From JAJFUG01 sp964473155 (lineage in GTDB: Bacteria; Gemmatimonadota; Glassbacteria; GWA2-58-10): a stretch of DNA of 64,000 nt. The DNA is taken from contig CAYYNT010000001.1 in NCBI GenBank assembly GCA_964473155.1, forward strand, positions 1-64,000, read 5' to 3'. Both the position numbers and the translations under genes were made by a program. Of the stretch, positions 16,830 through 25,578 are shown piece by piece. The notes under the pieces were generated by a model that searched no databases, was not told the DNA's origin, and saw only the letters and a list, made by a program, of their open reading frames with translations. Within the stretch, counting starts at the first letter, position 1. Every line of letters starts with the position of its first letter.

Positions 16830-17687
16830 ATGCATACTCTATGGTACTACATAAAGAACCTTTATTTCAAGATGATCAGGGACAATGCCCTTTTCCTGGC
16901 CTCCGGAGTGGCTTTCAATCTGCTGATCTCGGTCATTCCGCTGATGCTTATCATTTTTTCGATCGGCGGATTCGCCATGCACACCAGCGCGGAGCTCTGG
17001 GACAAGACCGTTCAGTTCATCCAGGGACTAATCCCGGTTTCCAGCGAAAGGATAATCAACAACACCCGCGCCCTGATTCGCGACCGCGCCTGGCTGGGAA
17101 TTCTTGGCATCCTCGGGGTTGCTTTCACCGCCACCCGTCTGTTCGCCACGCTAAGGACGGTGCTGGACGTGGTGTTTGAGGCGGACCGTTCGCGCGGAGT
17201 GCTTCACGGCCAGGTGTTCGATTTCGCCATGCTGTTCCTGCTTGGACTGGTCCTGGTCCTGAGCAACCTGCTCATCACTTTCGTCCCGGACATTGCCCAC
17301 TTGAACCAGTTGTTCAGGGGACGGCTCCCGGCGGTGGAGTCCTTTCTGGGCAGCACCCCGTTCGAGGTGTTCGGGACTTTCTGTCTCACCCTTATCCTGC
17401 TGTTTTTCACCTACCGTCTTTTCCCAAGCTGCAAAGTCAGCACCGGCACAAGCTGGACCGCCAGCCTGATCGCCGCGGTCGTTATCGAGCTGACAAAGCA
17501 CGCCTACCGCTGGTATATCAGCCTGTACCCCGATATCAACCGGGTTTACGGGACATTGGGAGCGATACTGGCGCTGCTTTTCTGGTTCTACATCTCATCG
17601 CTGGTTTATGTCATGGCCGCCGAGACAGCCATGATCCGCAAGCGGCGGCGTGAATCCATGCCAAAGGCGATTACGGATCAGGCCTGA
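16830..17687 (+). CDS. YihY/BrkB-family inner-membrane protein
   Basis: About 285 residues with six predicted membrane helices. The conserved first helix reads DNALFLASGVAFNLLISVIPLML (residues about 15-38), and the C-terminal block has GTLGAILALLFWFYISSLVYV (about 243-264) followed by a basic tail. This family was once called ribonuclease BN by mistake. Members are integral inner-membrane proteins of unsettled function, some tied to envelope stress or export. The start was set by the promoter position; an alternative ATG at 16788 would be nearly leaderless. The stop overlaps the 3' end of the convergent polymerase gene by 10 bases. Confidence 0.9.
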   Translation: MHTLWYYIKNLYFKMIRDNALFLASGVAFNLLISVIPLMLIIFSIGGFAMHTSAELWDKTVQFIQGLIPVSSERIINNTRALIRDRAWLGILGILGVAFTATRLFATLRTVLDVVFEADRSRGVLHGQVFDFAMLFLLGLVLVLSNLLITFVPDIAHLNQLFRGRLPAVESFLGSTPFEVFGTFCLTLILLFFTYRLFPSCKVSTGTSWTASLIAAVVIELTKHAYRWYISLYPDINRVYGTLGAILALLFWFYISSLVYVMAAETAMIRKRRRESMPKAITDQA

Positions 17688-20600
17688 CGGAGACCGGCGG
17701 CACGGGATTGACCGTCCGGCCGCCGCTGCGCCGCGGACTGCGGGTCAAACCGTTCGAGCCTTTCGGCCACCACTGTCACCACGCCGTACTCCTCGTTCAC
17801 CCGTCCGCTGACCAGAAACGGCCCCGGCCCCAGGGCCAGCGCGCCGCATTTCCTGTAACAGCGGGGAAAAATCACCACCTCGAACGCTGCGGCCGGGTCA
17901 TCCAGCGACAGAAACATCATCGCGCCGCTGTCCGTGCGAATGCGCTTGCAGGCAATCGGACGGCCGAGCACGCGGACTGTCCGGCCCGCGTGGGCGCGCA
18001 GTTCTCCGGCTCGCACGATACCCGGTAAGGGCGGGAACTGACCGCCAAGGGACAGCGGGTGCTCGCTGACCGTGAACCCGAAAATCTCATTCTCCAGCCG
18101 CAGACGTTCCCGGCGCGGGTACTCGGGAAGGCGCGGAACGACGCGCCGGACTGTCTCCAGGCTGTCGCCGCCCAGGGGCAGGCCGCCGCTGGAGCCGGCG
18201 GCGGCCTTGAGATGCCCGCGCTCGTAAAGAAGCTCCAGCCGCCAGAGAAGTTCCGGGCGGGTCAGCTCGAAACTGTCGAAAGCCCCGCATCGCACCAGGG
18301 TCTGCACCTCGGAGAACCCCGGCTCGACCCGCCGGCAGTAGTCGGCCAGCGAGGTGTAGAAACCCTCGCGCCTTCGTTCGCTCACCGTGCGCTCCATGGT
18401 CCCCCGGCTCAGGCCGGCCACCACGCTCAACCCCACCCGCACGCTGCCCGATGAGCCTGTATAATCGATGCCGCTGCGGTTGACATCCGGCGGGAGGATT
18501 GACAGCCCCATGCGACGCGCCTCCTCGATATAGGCCGAGGGGCCGTAGAACCCGCCGCCGTTGGACAGCACCGCGGCCATGAACTCGGCAGGGTAATGCA
18601 CCTTGAGGAAAGCGCTCTGAAAGGAAATCCGGGCGTAGGAGGCGCTGTGCGCCTTGCAGAAAGCGTATCCGGCGAAACTGCGTATCTGCCGCCAGATCTC
18701 AGCCGCCACTGTCCGCTCCACGCCCCGTCCGGCCGCCGCCTCGATGAACTGCCGCTCCAGCGCCTCCATCGCCTCGCGCGAGCGCATCTTTCCGCTCATG
18801 GCGCGGCGCAGAAGGTCGGCCTGGCCCAGGCTCATCCCGGCGATGGCGTGCGCCACCCGGATCACGTCCTCCTGGTACACCATCACGCCGTAGGTTTCGC
18901 CCAGCAGCTCGCGCAGCTTCGGATGCAGGTATTCCACCGGGGCGCGCCCGCGGTGACGGTCCACGTACTGGGCCAGCATGCCGCTCTCGGCCACGCCGGG
19001 ACGGATAACCGAGCTGGCCGCGGTCAATTCCTCGAACGTGCGCACGCGCAGCTTTTCCAGCAACTGGCGCATGGCCGGGCTTTCGATATAGAAACAGCCC
19101 ATGGTGCGCCCGCGGGAGATCAGCCGCACCACCTCCGAGTCGGCGGCCAGGCGGTCGATGTCTTCCAGGTCCAGGCGATGGCCCGTGCGCGCCTCTACCT
19201 GACGGGCCACTTCCTCGTTCACCGAAAGGGCGCGCTGCGACAGAAGGTCGATCTTGACCAGTCCCAGTTCCTCGATCGGGAACATGTCGTACTGCGTGAC
19301 CACGAACCCCTTGGCCGAGCGGGCCAGGGGCACGAGGTCGGTGAGCGGGAAAGGCGACACCACTATCCCCCCCGCGTGCATCGAGAGGTGGCGCGGAAAA
19401 CCCGCCAGCCGCCGGGCCTGTGCGACCACCGTGCGCCAGGGTTCCTCGTCCAGCGGGAGGCTGCGGGTCTCGGGCCACTTGCGCGCCAGTTCCTCCGGCC
19501 CGGTCAGCGTGCGCCCGGGCATGATCCGGGTGAACCTGCCGATCTCGCCCGGCGGAAGGCCCATCGCCCTGGCGATCTCGCGGAAGGCCAGCCGGGCGCT
19601 GAAAGTGACATAGGTGCAGATCATGGCCACGCGGTCGGCGCCGTAGGTGCGGTACACGTATTCCAGCACCTCGTCACGCCGCCGCCAGGAAAAATCGAGG
19701 TCAATGTCCGGCGGAGAGTGGCGCTCCGGGTTCAGGAAGCGCTCGAAAAACAGGTTGTAGCGGATCGGGTCGACATCCGTGATGCCAAGTGCGTAAGCCA
19801 CCAGGCTGTTGGCCGCAGAGCCGCGCCCAACCATGGGGATACGACGCCGCCGGGCGAAACGGGCGATGTCGGCCACCACCAGGAAATAGGGGCTGAAACC
19901 CTGGCGGTCGATAACTTCCAGCTCGTGGCGCAGACGTTCCAGCACGCGGGAGTTGAGTGGACGGTAGCGGCGGCAGGCCCCACGGAAAGCGCTCTTGAGC
20001 AGCAGCGAGTAGGCGCTCTCCCCGTCAGGCAGACGGAATTCCGGGAAAATCATCCCTCCGCCGGGCAGTTCCACCCGGCACTCGGAGGCCAGCCGGGCGG
20101 TGTTGGCCAGCGCCCCGGGCCAGGCGGCCAGACGCTGCTCCATCTCGGCGGCCGAAGCAAGAAATGCTCCAGCCGGAGCGCACTCGTCATTTCTCAGCGA
20201 ACCGGTGGCGCGCCCCAGGTCCATGGCGCGCAGAAGGCAGTGCAGACCGTGGTCCTCCGGCCGCGCGAAAAACACCCCGCCCGTGGCCGCCAGAGGGACT
20301 GAAAGCTCCGCGGCGAGAGCCGCGGTATTCCTGAGCCGCGCCGCTGCCCCCTCGGCCCCGTCATGGCACAGTTCGGCGTACAGCATGCCAGCGGGAAGGG
20401 CCGAGGCCAGTTCGCGCAGAAGGCCGCTGTCGGCGCTCAGCACGAAAAAGCTTTCCGCCGCTCGCACCGCCTCGGCAGTCAGGGCCGCGGGCAGCGAAAA
20501 ATCTCGCTCCAGGCGGCGTGCCGTGACCAGACGGCTCACCGCGGCGAACCCTTCGCGGTCGCGGGCCAGTACAAGCGCATCCGCTCCGGGAGCGCCACGT

Positions 20601-20815
20601 TCGAGCGAGGTGGTCAGCACCGCGCCGAACAGCGGGCGGATTCCCCGCTCTCGCGCTTTGCGTTGGAAAGGCACCGCGGCGAAAAGCCCGTTGGTGTCGG
20701 TCAGGGCCAGGCTGTCCATGCCGTGGGCCTGCGCCGCATCCAGCAATTCATCCAGGGTGGAGCCGCCGGACAGCAGCGAGAAATTGCTGTGACATCTGAG
20801 GTGCGTGAAAGCCAC
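17678..20815 (-). CDS. dnaE2: Error-prone DNA polymerase III alpha subunit (DnaE2/ImuC)
   Basis: 1045 residues, the usual DnaE2 length. The N-terminal PHP domain (HLRCHSNFSLLSG, TDTNGLF) precedes the palm with catalytic aspartates in PPDIDLDFS (about 370-374) and in VKIDLLS, the GRGSAANSLVAYALGI block, a helix-hairpin-helix fingers region and a C-terminal OB fold (VRVLGRPIACKRI). DnaE2 extends past lesions in SOS mutagenesis, usually with ImuA and ImuB. Neither ImuA nor ImuB is recognisable here; a Pol IV gene and lexA lie upstream on the same strand. It starts at GTG and converges with the YihY gene. Confidence 0.93.
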   Translation of the reverse strand: MAFTHLRCHSNFSLLSGGSTLDELLDAAQAHGMDSLALTDTNGLFAAVPFQRKARERGIRPLFGAVLTTSLERGAPGADALVLARDREGFAAVSRLVTARRLERDFSLPAALTAEAVRAAESFFVLSADSGLLRELASALPAGMLYAELCHDGAEGAAARLRNTAALAAELSVPLAATGGVFFARPEDHGLHCLLRAMDLGRATGSLRNDECAPAGAFLASAAEMEQRLAAWPGALANTARLASECRVELPGGGMIFPEFRLPDGESAYSLLLKSAFRGACRRYRPLNSRVLERLRHELEVIDRQGFSPYFLVVADIARFARRRRIPMVGRGSAANSLVAYALGITDVDPIRYNLFFERFLNPERHSPPDIDLDFSWRRRDEVLEYVYRTYGADRVAMICTYVTFSARLAFREIARAMGLPPGEIGRFTRIMPGRTLTGPEELARKWPETRSLPLDEEPWRTVVAQARRLAGFPRHLSMHAGGIVVSPFPLTDLVPLARSAKGFVVTQYDMFPIEELGLVKIDLLSQRALSVNEEVARQVEARTGHRLDLEDIDRLAADSEVVRLISRGRTMGCFYIESPAMRQLLEKLRVRTFEELTAASSVIRPGVAESGMLAQYVDRHRGRAPVEYLHPKLRELLGETYGVMVYQEDVIRVAHAIAGMSLGQADLLRRAMSGKMRSREAMEALERQFIEAAAGRGVERTVAAEIWRQIRSFAGYAFCKAHSASYARISFQSAFLKVHYPAEFMAAVLSNGGGFYGPSAYIEEARRMGLSILPPDVNRSGIDYTGSSGSVRVGLSVVAGLSRGTMERTVSERRREGFYTSLADYCRRVEPGFSEVQTLVRCGAFDSFELTRPELLWRLELLYERGHLKAAAGSSGGLPLGGDSLETVRRVVPRLPEYPRRERLRLENEIFGFTVSEHPLSLGGQFPPLPGIVRAGELRAHAGRTVRVLGRPIACKRIRTDSGAMMFLSLDDPAAAFEVVIFPRCYRKCGALALGPGPFLVSGRVNEEYGVVTVVAERLERFDPQSAAQRRPDGQSRAAGLRQA

Positions 20816-20915
20816 GGCTTCCGTCCCTTCCGGGGGATGCGCCCCCCGCCTGCCCGGCGCTGCCCGAAAGCTCGGTCCGTCTCACCCGCCGCCGGGCGTA
20901 TGTCCGGCGCCGGCG

Positions 20916-21797
20916 TCACTTTCTGAAGTGACTGTCCAGGAAGGTCCTGAGCGCCAGGGTGGTCGGCTCGAAATAAGGCTGAAAACTCATCCAGGTGTGG
21001 CCCGCGCCTTTTTCGGTGTACAGTTCGGCCTCCACCCCGGCGGCTTTCAGCGCCGCGATAAAGCGCTCTGTCTGGGCGTACGGCACGGTCTTGTCCTGGT
21101 CCCCGTGCAACAGCAGCATGGGCGGGTCGGTCTTGTCCAGCCAGGTGGCGGGCGTGGCCAGACGGTACTGTTCCGGGACCTCGGCGCTGCTTCCGCCCAG
21201 GAACTTCCGGACCGACTCGCCCTCGAAACCGATCAGCTCGCTGGCCGGGTTGAACGCCGCCACAAGCTGCACCCGGCTCGAATATTCGTTCCAGCCGCCG
21301 TTGCCCTCCAGTTCCGCCGCGCCGCCGCTCGCCCCCAGAAGAAGCGCCAGGTGCCCTCCGGCCGATTCCCCGCTGGCCGCGATGCGCTCCGGGTCGACAT
21401 GGTATTCTTTCGCCCCCACGGCCCGCAACCAGCGCACCGCGCACTTGCAGTCCTCGATGGCGGCCGGGAAGCGCGCCTCGCCAGAAAGGCGATAATCGAT
21501 GCAGACGCAGACATAACCATTGGCCGCCAGGTACATCGCCTGGCGCGAGAACTGGCCCGGATGCCCGGCGCGCCAGCCGCCGCCGTGAATGAACACCACC
21601 GCGGGGAAAGGCCCCTCGCCCCGCTCGGGCTGGTAGAGGTCCAGGCGGAGCTCCCGGCCGCCTGCGTTGCCGTAGACCAGGCCCTCCTCCATGTAGGCGG
21701 CCTGCCCCAGGGCCTTGAGGAAATCGTCCGGGAACGCGTCCCGGCTGAAAGAAAAGATCAGAAGCAGAACGGTGGCTGCTGTCGCCCCTTTTTTCAT
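20916..21797 (-). CDS. Secreted alpha/beta hydrolase (esterase/lipase type), copy 1
   Basis: 293 residues. A signal peptide (MKKGATAATVLLLIFSFS) is followed by an alpha/beta-hydrolase core with the oxyanion motif HGGGW, nucleophile elbow GESAGGH (Ser), acid Asp in LLHGDQDKTVPY and catalytic His in GAGHTW. It is of the BD-FAE/hormone-sensitive-lipase-like group that cleaves esters of carbohydrates or lipids. The start follows GGAGGAGAG; the 18 residues that the frame adds upstream lack a ribosome site. It directly follows a close paralogue (50-base gap), so the pair is a tandem duplication. The substrate is unknown. Confidence 0.9.
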   Translation of the reverse strand: MKKGATAATVLLLIFSFSRDAFPDDFLKALGQAAYMEEGLVYGNAGGRELRLDLYQPERGEGPFPAVVFIHGGGWRAGHPGQFSRQAMYLAANGYVCVCIDYRLSGEARFPAAIEDCKCAVRWLRAVGAKEYHVDPERIAASGESAGGHLALLLGASGGAAELEGNGGWNEYSSRVQLVAAFNPASELIGFEGESVRKFLGGSSAEVPEQYRLATPATWLDKTDPPMLLLHGDQDKTVPYAQTERFIAALKAAGVEAELYTEKGAGHTWMSFQPYFEPTTLALRTFLDSHFRK

Positions 21798-21847
21798 CTC
21801 TCCTCCGGTAAGAGCGGAACTGGAACCCTGCATGAACGCCGCGGCAG

Positions 21848-22726
21848 TCATTTGAAATGCCGGTCCAGGAAACGGGCCAGAGTCTCGGCCGTGGGCGTGA
21901 AATAAGGCATCTGGCTGTACCAGGTGTGCCCGGCGCCCTTTTCGGTGTAAAGCTCGGCCTCAACTCCGGCGGCCCTGAGCGCCTCGACAAAGCGCTGCGC
22001 CTGTACATACGGCACTATCGTGTCCGCGTCACCGTGCAGAAGCAGCATGGGCGGATCGGACCTGTCCAGCCAGGTGGCCGGGGTGGCCATGCGGTACTGG
22101 TCCGGGACCTGGGCGCGGGTCCCCCCCAGGAACGCCAGGATCGATTCGTTCTCATACCCCGCGAACTCGCAGGCCGGGTTGAACGCCGCCACAAGCTGCA
22201 CCCGGCTCGAATACTCGCTCCAGCCGCCGCTGCCCTCCAGCTCCGCAACGCCGCCGCTCGCGCCGGTCAGAAGAGCCAGGTGCCCGCCGGCGGAACTCCC
22301 GGAAACCGCTATCCGCTCCGGATCGACACGGTAATTTTTCGTTCCCACGGCCCGCATCCAGCGCACCGCGCACTTGCAGTCCTCAATGGCGGCGGGGAAA
22401 CTCGCCTCGCCGGAAAGACGGTACTCGATGCAGGCGCAGACATAGCCGCGGGTGGCCAGGTACATGGCCTGGCGCGAGAGCTGCCCCCGCTGGCCGGAAC
22501 GCCAGCCCCCGCCGTGGATGAACACCACCGCCGGGTAAGGGCCGCCACCGCCCGAGGGGCGATAGAGGTCCAGCCGCAGCTCTCTCCCGCCGCCGACACC
22601 GTAAACCACTCCGGATTCCATGGAAGCGGCTTTGCCCAGGGTGTCCAGAAAATCATCCGGCAAGGCGCGTCCGGATACGACAAAAACCAGCGCGAGGACA
22701 GTCAGAGTAACGGCCCTGAATTTCAT
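21848..22726 (-). CDS. Secreted alpha/beta hydrolase (esterase/lipase type), copy 2
   Basis: 292 residues, paralogue of the next gene downstream over its whole length. A signal peptide (MKFRAVTLTVLALVFVVSGRA) precedes the oxyanion motif HGGGW, nucleophile GSSAGGH, Asp in LLHGDADTIVPY and His in GAGHTWYS. The Ser elbow differs (GSSAG against GESAG), which may change specificity. The ATG follows GGAGGGACC. Large blocks are nearly identical at the DNA level between the copies, so the duplication is fairly recent or maintained by gene conversion. The substrate is unknown; carbohydrate esters are a reasonable guess from the family. Confidence 0.9.
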   Translation of the reverse strand: MKFRAVTLTVLALVFVVSGRALPDDFLDTLGKAASMESGVVYGVGGGRELRLDLYRPSGGGGPYPAVVFIHGGGWRSGQRGQLSRQAMYLATRGYVCACIEYRLSGEASFPAAIEDCKCAVRWMRAVGTKNYRVDPERIAVSGSSAGGHLALLTGASGGVAELEGSGGWSEYSSRVQLVAAFNPACEFAGYENESILAFLGGTRAQVPDQYRMATPATWLDRSDPPMLLLHGDADTIVPYVQAQRFVEALRAAGVEAELYTEKGAGHTWYSQMPYFTPTAETLARFLDRHFK

Positions 22727-22892
22727 GGTCCCTCCATAGTCACCGGATTACCGCCAGCCCGGCTTGCGCCGGGAAAATACCGCATCCGGATGAATATTAC
22801 GTCCGTCACCCCGCGAAAGCACGTTTTATCTTCCGCGCGGCGCGGAGAAAACCGGCCGCTTTCGCACTGGCGCCCGCCTCCCGCCTCTCCGC

Positions 22893-23417
22893 TCAGGCGC
22901 CCCAGAGGTGCATGGTGTTGACCGGCTGTCCCTGAAGCTTCAGATAGTAGAACAACTGCGCCTTGTGCAGGTTCAGATGATGCACCATCTGCAGAAAACG
23001 GTGGCCCAGCACCATCTCGTGCTCATCCCAGGGCGCCTTGGCAATCTGTGTTGAAAGCTGCTCCTCGCTGCATTTGTCCAGTGTTCTGAACGCGGTGACT
23101 TTGTCCTCAGCCAGCTTGGCTTTCGCCTCTTTCACGCTGCCGACCGCGGGCAGTTTTTCCGCGGGGGGCAACATCTCCTCGGGCGGGATACTGGCCGGGT
23201 CCATGCCCTCGGGCAGCCCCCAGTCACCGGTGGCGAAACCGTGCATCCCGGCCCCGCAGCCGTTGGTCAGGTGCATCAGCAGTTGTCCCGTGGTCATCCA
23301 GTTGTTTTCCTTAGAGGGTTTCCAGTCCAGGCTGCCGCCCTCCGCCAGATCCATCAGTCCCTCGGTGGTGCTGTAGGCGCCATCCAGCTCGATCCTGAGC
23401 ATTTCTTTCCACTGCAT
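22893..23417 (-). CDS. DinB/YfiT-superfamily four-helix protein
   Basis: 174 residues. The helical-bundle pattern of the DinB_2 superfamily is visible, with metal-type histidines in LLMHLTNGCG and near the C-terminus in MVHHLNLHKAQLFYYLKL. Members are metal-dependent thiol S-transferases or uncharacterised stress proteins; despite the name they are unrelated to DNA polymerase IV. The start MQWKEMLRIEL follows GGAAGGGGGAAC; the 43 extra residues of the open frame upstream are not conserved. It lies between a SnoaL-like gene and the twin hydrolases, all on the minus strand. Its thiol partner is unknown. Confidence 0.8.
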   Translation of the reverse strand: MQWKEMLRIELDGAYSTTEGLMDLAEGGSLDWKPSKENNWMTTGQLLMHLTNGCGAGMHGFATGDWGLPEGMDPASIPPEEMLPPAEKLPAVGSVKEAKAKLAEDKVTAFRTLDKCSEEQLSTQIAKAPWDEHEMVLGHRFLQMVHHLNLHKAQLFYYLKLQGQPVNTMHLWGA

Positions 23418-23500
23418 AAGTTCCCCCTTCCTTACCACGATTGTGATTGGTCCATCCCCCGGAACCGCACAATCATTTCCGGGGCTTACAAAAGCACGTT

Positions 23501-23917
23501 CTATTTTCCGCCGGGGTAAGGCGAAAACTGGTCGGCCACGGCCCACCAGCGGCCGCCCTCGCGCGCCAGGACAAACATGTCCCGCCCGGCTGACTCCACT
23601 GTCCGCCCGTCATGGGTCTCCCAGCTCATATCATAATAATACGTGATCACCGCCACGCTTCCCCCGCCCCAGAGCTGCACTTTTTCGCCATGCGTGCGCC
23701 AGGATTTGATACTGACCGCTCCGGCGAACCCGCTCCAGCCCTGGATGCATGCCGCGGCGCCCTCGCGCCGTTCCCGGTCCGCCGGCGTTATCGCCACCAT
23801 CTCCGGGTGGAAAAACCGGGCCAGGCGTTCCGGGGCGCGCTCCACGGTCCAGGCACGGTTCAGCGCCTCCAGGGTTTCCAGGGCTTCCGCCTCCAGCCGT
23901 CTGCGATCCATGCTCAC
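23501..23917 (-). CDS. SnoaL/DUF4440-like (NTF2-fold) protein
   Basis: About 138 residues. The cone-shaped NTF2 fold is suggested by an N-terminal helix pair (EALETLEALNRAW), a strand/helix with FFHPEMVAITPAD, and a C-terminal sheet (VAVITYYYDMSW, GRDMFVLAREGGRWWAVADQFS) ending with the W.V.DQ.S motif common in DUF4440 and SnoaL-like proteins. These are either small enzymes or ligand-binding proteins of unknown role. A GTG at 23917 lies 5 bases after AGGAG; an ATG two codons later would also serve. No signal peptide. The function cannot be stated. Confidence 0.75.
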   Translation of the reverse strand: MSMDRRRLEAEALETLEALNRAWTVERAPERLARFFHPEMVAITPADRERREGAAACIQGWSGFAGAVSIKSWRTHGEKVQLWGGGSVAVITYYYDMSWETHDGRTVESAGRDMFVLAREGGRWWAVADQFSPYPGGK

Positions 23918-24050
23918 ACCGTCTCCTTTCGGTCCGCCGGGAAATCCCGGCCCGGCGAAGGCCGCGAGTGTAAATAGTCTGTGCACACCCAGTACATCCA
24001 TGCGTGCTTCCCTTTCCGGTTATGCCCCGCCCCAGGGGCCGCCGGGAACC

Positions 24051-25226
24051 TCACCCGGCGCGCCGGGCCTGGCCCGTGTCTCGTCCCTTGCGCACGGCCT
24101 CGAAACCGTACTTGTCACGCAGATCGTCCACCGCGCGGTAGAACCGCATCCGCCGCAGAAGGTCCGGACGGAACAGGTCAAGCTGGCCCTCCTGTGGCCG
24201 CATTTTCGACAGGCTTATCCCGAGCAGGCGCACACGTACGCGCCGCTCCAGCAGCGGAAGCATCAGTTCCAGGGCGCGCTCGAAAATCTCCTGGTCTGCG
24301 CTGGTCCCGGCGCAGCCGGACCAGGCCCGCGTGACTGTCTTGAAATCGGCGTAGCGCAGACGCAGGGTGACCGTGCGGCCCAGCAGGTCCAGCGCCCGCG
24401 CGCGCCGCCCGACCTTCTCGGCCAGGCGGTAAAGCACTCCCTCCAGGAAACGCCGGTCCACCGTGTCCTGGCTGAACGTGACCGAATGCCCGACCGACTT
24501 GGGCGGCCCGCTTTCCGTCTCCACGCTCAATCCTCCGCGGGCGCGCGCCATGTCGTACAGCCATTGCCCGGCGCTGCCGAACACCCGCGCCAGCAAATCC
24601 GCGTCAAGCTCGCGCAACTCGGCCACGGTATGAAGGCCCATGCGGGCCAGGTGCTCACGCAGGTGCGGCCCTACCCCCGGCACGTCCCCCAGCGGCAGCG
24701 AGGCCATGAAATCCTGCTCGTGCCCCGGCAGGACCCGCAGCAGCCCCGAGGGCTTGGCCTTCTTCGAGGCTATCTTTGCCAGCAGCCTGTTGCCGGCGAT
24801 CCCGGCCGAGACATCGATATGGAAAGTTTCCCTTATCTGGCGGATGATCCGGTCCACTGTCTCCAGCACCGGGCCGTAACAGCGGTCGAAACCGGTCAGG
24901 TCGAGATAGGCCTCGTCGATCGAGGCGGCCTCGACCAGGGGGGTCCAGGAGCGCAGTATCTCGCGGATGCCGCGCGAGACCCGCGCGTACAGATGGTGGT
25001 TGCCCGGCAGGAAAACGGCCTGCGGACAGAGACGCCGCGCCTGCGCCGCGGGCATGGCCGAAAAGACCCCATACTGCCGGGCCTCGTAGGAGGCCGCGGC
25101 CACCACCCCGCGAGTCCCATCCACCGCGCCGACCACCACCGGACGGCCCAGAAGGGAACTGTCACGGGCGCGCTCCACGGAGACGAAAAAAGCATCCATG
25201 TCGATATGCACGATATTGCGGTCCAC
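24051..25226 (-). CDS. dinB: DNA polymerase IV (Y-family, translesion)
   Basis: About 391 residues. The catalytic site is present as HIDMDAFFVSVE (first Asp) and SIDEAYLD (Asp-Glu), with the steric-gate region intact. Thumb helix-hairpin-helix motifs (GVGPHLREHLARMG) and the little-finger domain follow. Near the C-terminus EGQLDLF matches the beta-clamp binding motif QL.LF. The enzyme copies damaged DNA with low fidelity. The GTG at 25226 follows GGAG with 8-base spacing and gives the usual short N-terminus; a TTG at 25259 is possible. It is downstream of lexA and a 58-aa ORF on the same strand, consistent with SOS control. Confidence 0.94.
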   Translation of the reverse strand: MDRNIVHIDMDAFFVSVERARDSSLLGRPVVVGAVDGTRGVVAAASYEARQYGVFSAMPAAQARRLCPQAVFLPGNHHLYARVSRGIREILRSWTPLVEAASIDEAYLDLTGFDRCYGPVLETVDRIIRQIRETFHIDVSAGIAGNRLLAKIASKKAKPSGLLRVLPGHEQDFMASLPLGDVPGVGPHLREHLARMGLHTVAELRELDADLLARVFGSAGQWLYDMARARGGLSVETESGPPKSVGHSVTFSQDTVDRRFLEGVLYRLAEKVGRRARALDLLGRTVTLRLRYADFKTVTRAWSGCAGTSADQEIFERALELMLPLLERRVRVRLLGISLSKMRPQEGQLDLFRPDLLRRMRFYRAVDDLRDKYGFEAVRKGRDTGQARRAG

Positions 25227-25327
25227 GCCAGTCGCTCCGAATAAACCCGGTCCGGACAAACCGGCCGGACATCCGCGAGAGTGCGGGCGCCCGGCCGGAC
25301 ATTACAAGGCAGCCGCCGGAGAATCCT

Positions 25328-25504
25328 TCAGGGACGGGCCACGGCGGGCGTGAACATACGGAACGCGCGGCGGCAGCGCGAGGCGAGGCCGCTGTCCCGC
25401 TCCGTCTGAGACTCCGCGAAACGCTGATCCAGCACCACCAGCATGCACCGCTCGGAACGCCCCTTGCGAATCACGCCGAACGCCATCAACCGGTTGCCTT
25501 TCAT
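25328..25504 (-). CDS. 58-aa basic protein between lexA and dinB
   Basis: Start ATG follows a very strong ribosome site (GAGGAGGAGAGG). The protein is short and basic: MKGNRLMAFGVIRKGRSE, then a hydrophobic strand CMLVVLDQRF, then an Arg-rich tail (SRCRRAFRMF). There is no membrane helix and no match I can recall. Its position in the gap that imuA-like genes occupy in other SOS cassettes is notable, but it shows no RecA-like or ImuA sequence. It may be a small SOS accessory protein or a decayed gene; the ribosome site favours translation. Confidence 0.55.
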   Translation of the reverse strand: MKGNRLMAFGVIRKGRSERCMLVVLDQRFAESQTERDSGLASRCRRAFRMFTPAVARP

Positions 25505-25578
25505 CCTCTCCTCCTCGCTCTGCGCCGGGACGCCGTCCCGGCCGGGTTGTACATCTGTCACGTGTCTATCTGAAATTT

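Noticed and set aside
18596..20302. 568-codon open frame on the plus strand opposite dnaE2
   Set aside because: Antisense shadow of a high-GC gene with intact polymerase motifs; repetitive His/Gly/Arg composition, no ribosome site.
20701..22008. 435-codon minus-strand frame across the dnaE2 start and the first esterase
   Set aside because: Overlaps two well-supported genes in another frame; Arg/Gly-rich shadow.
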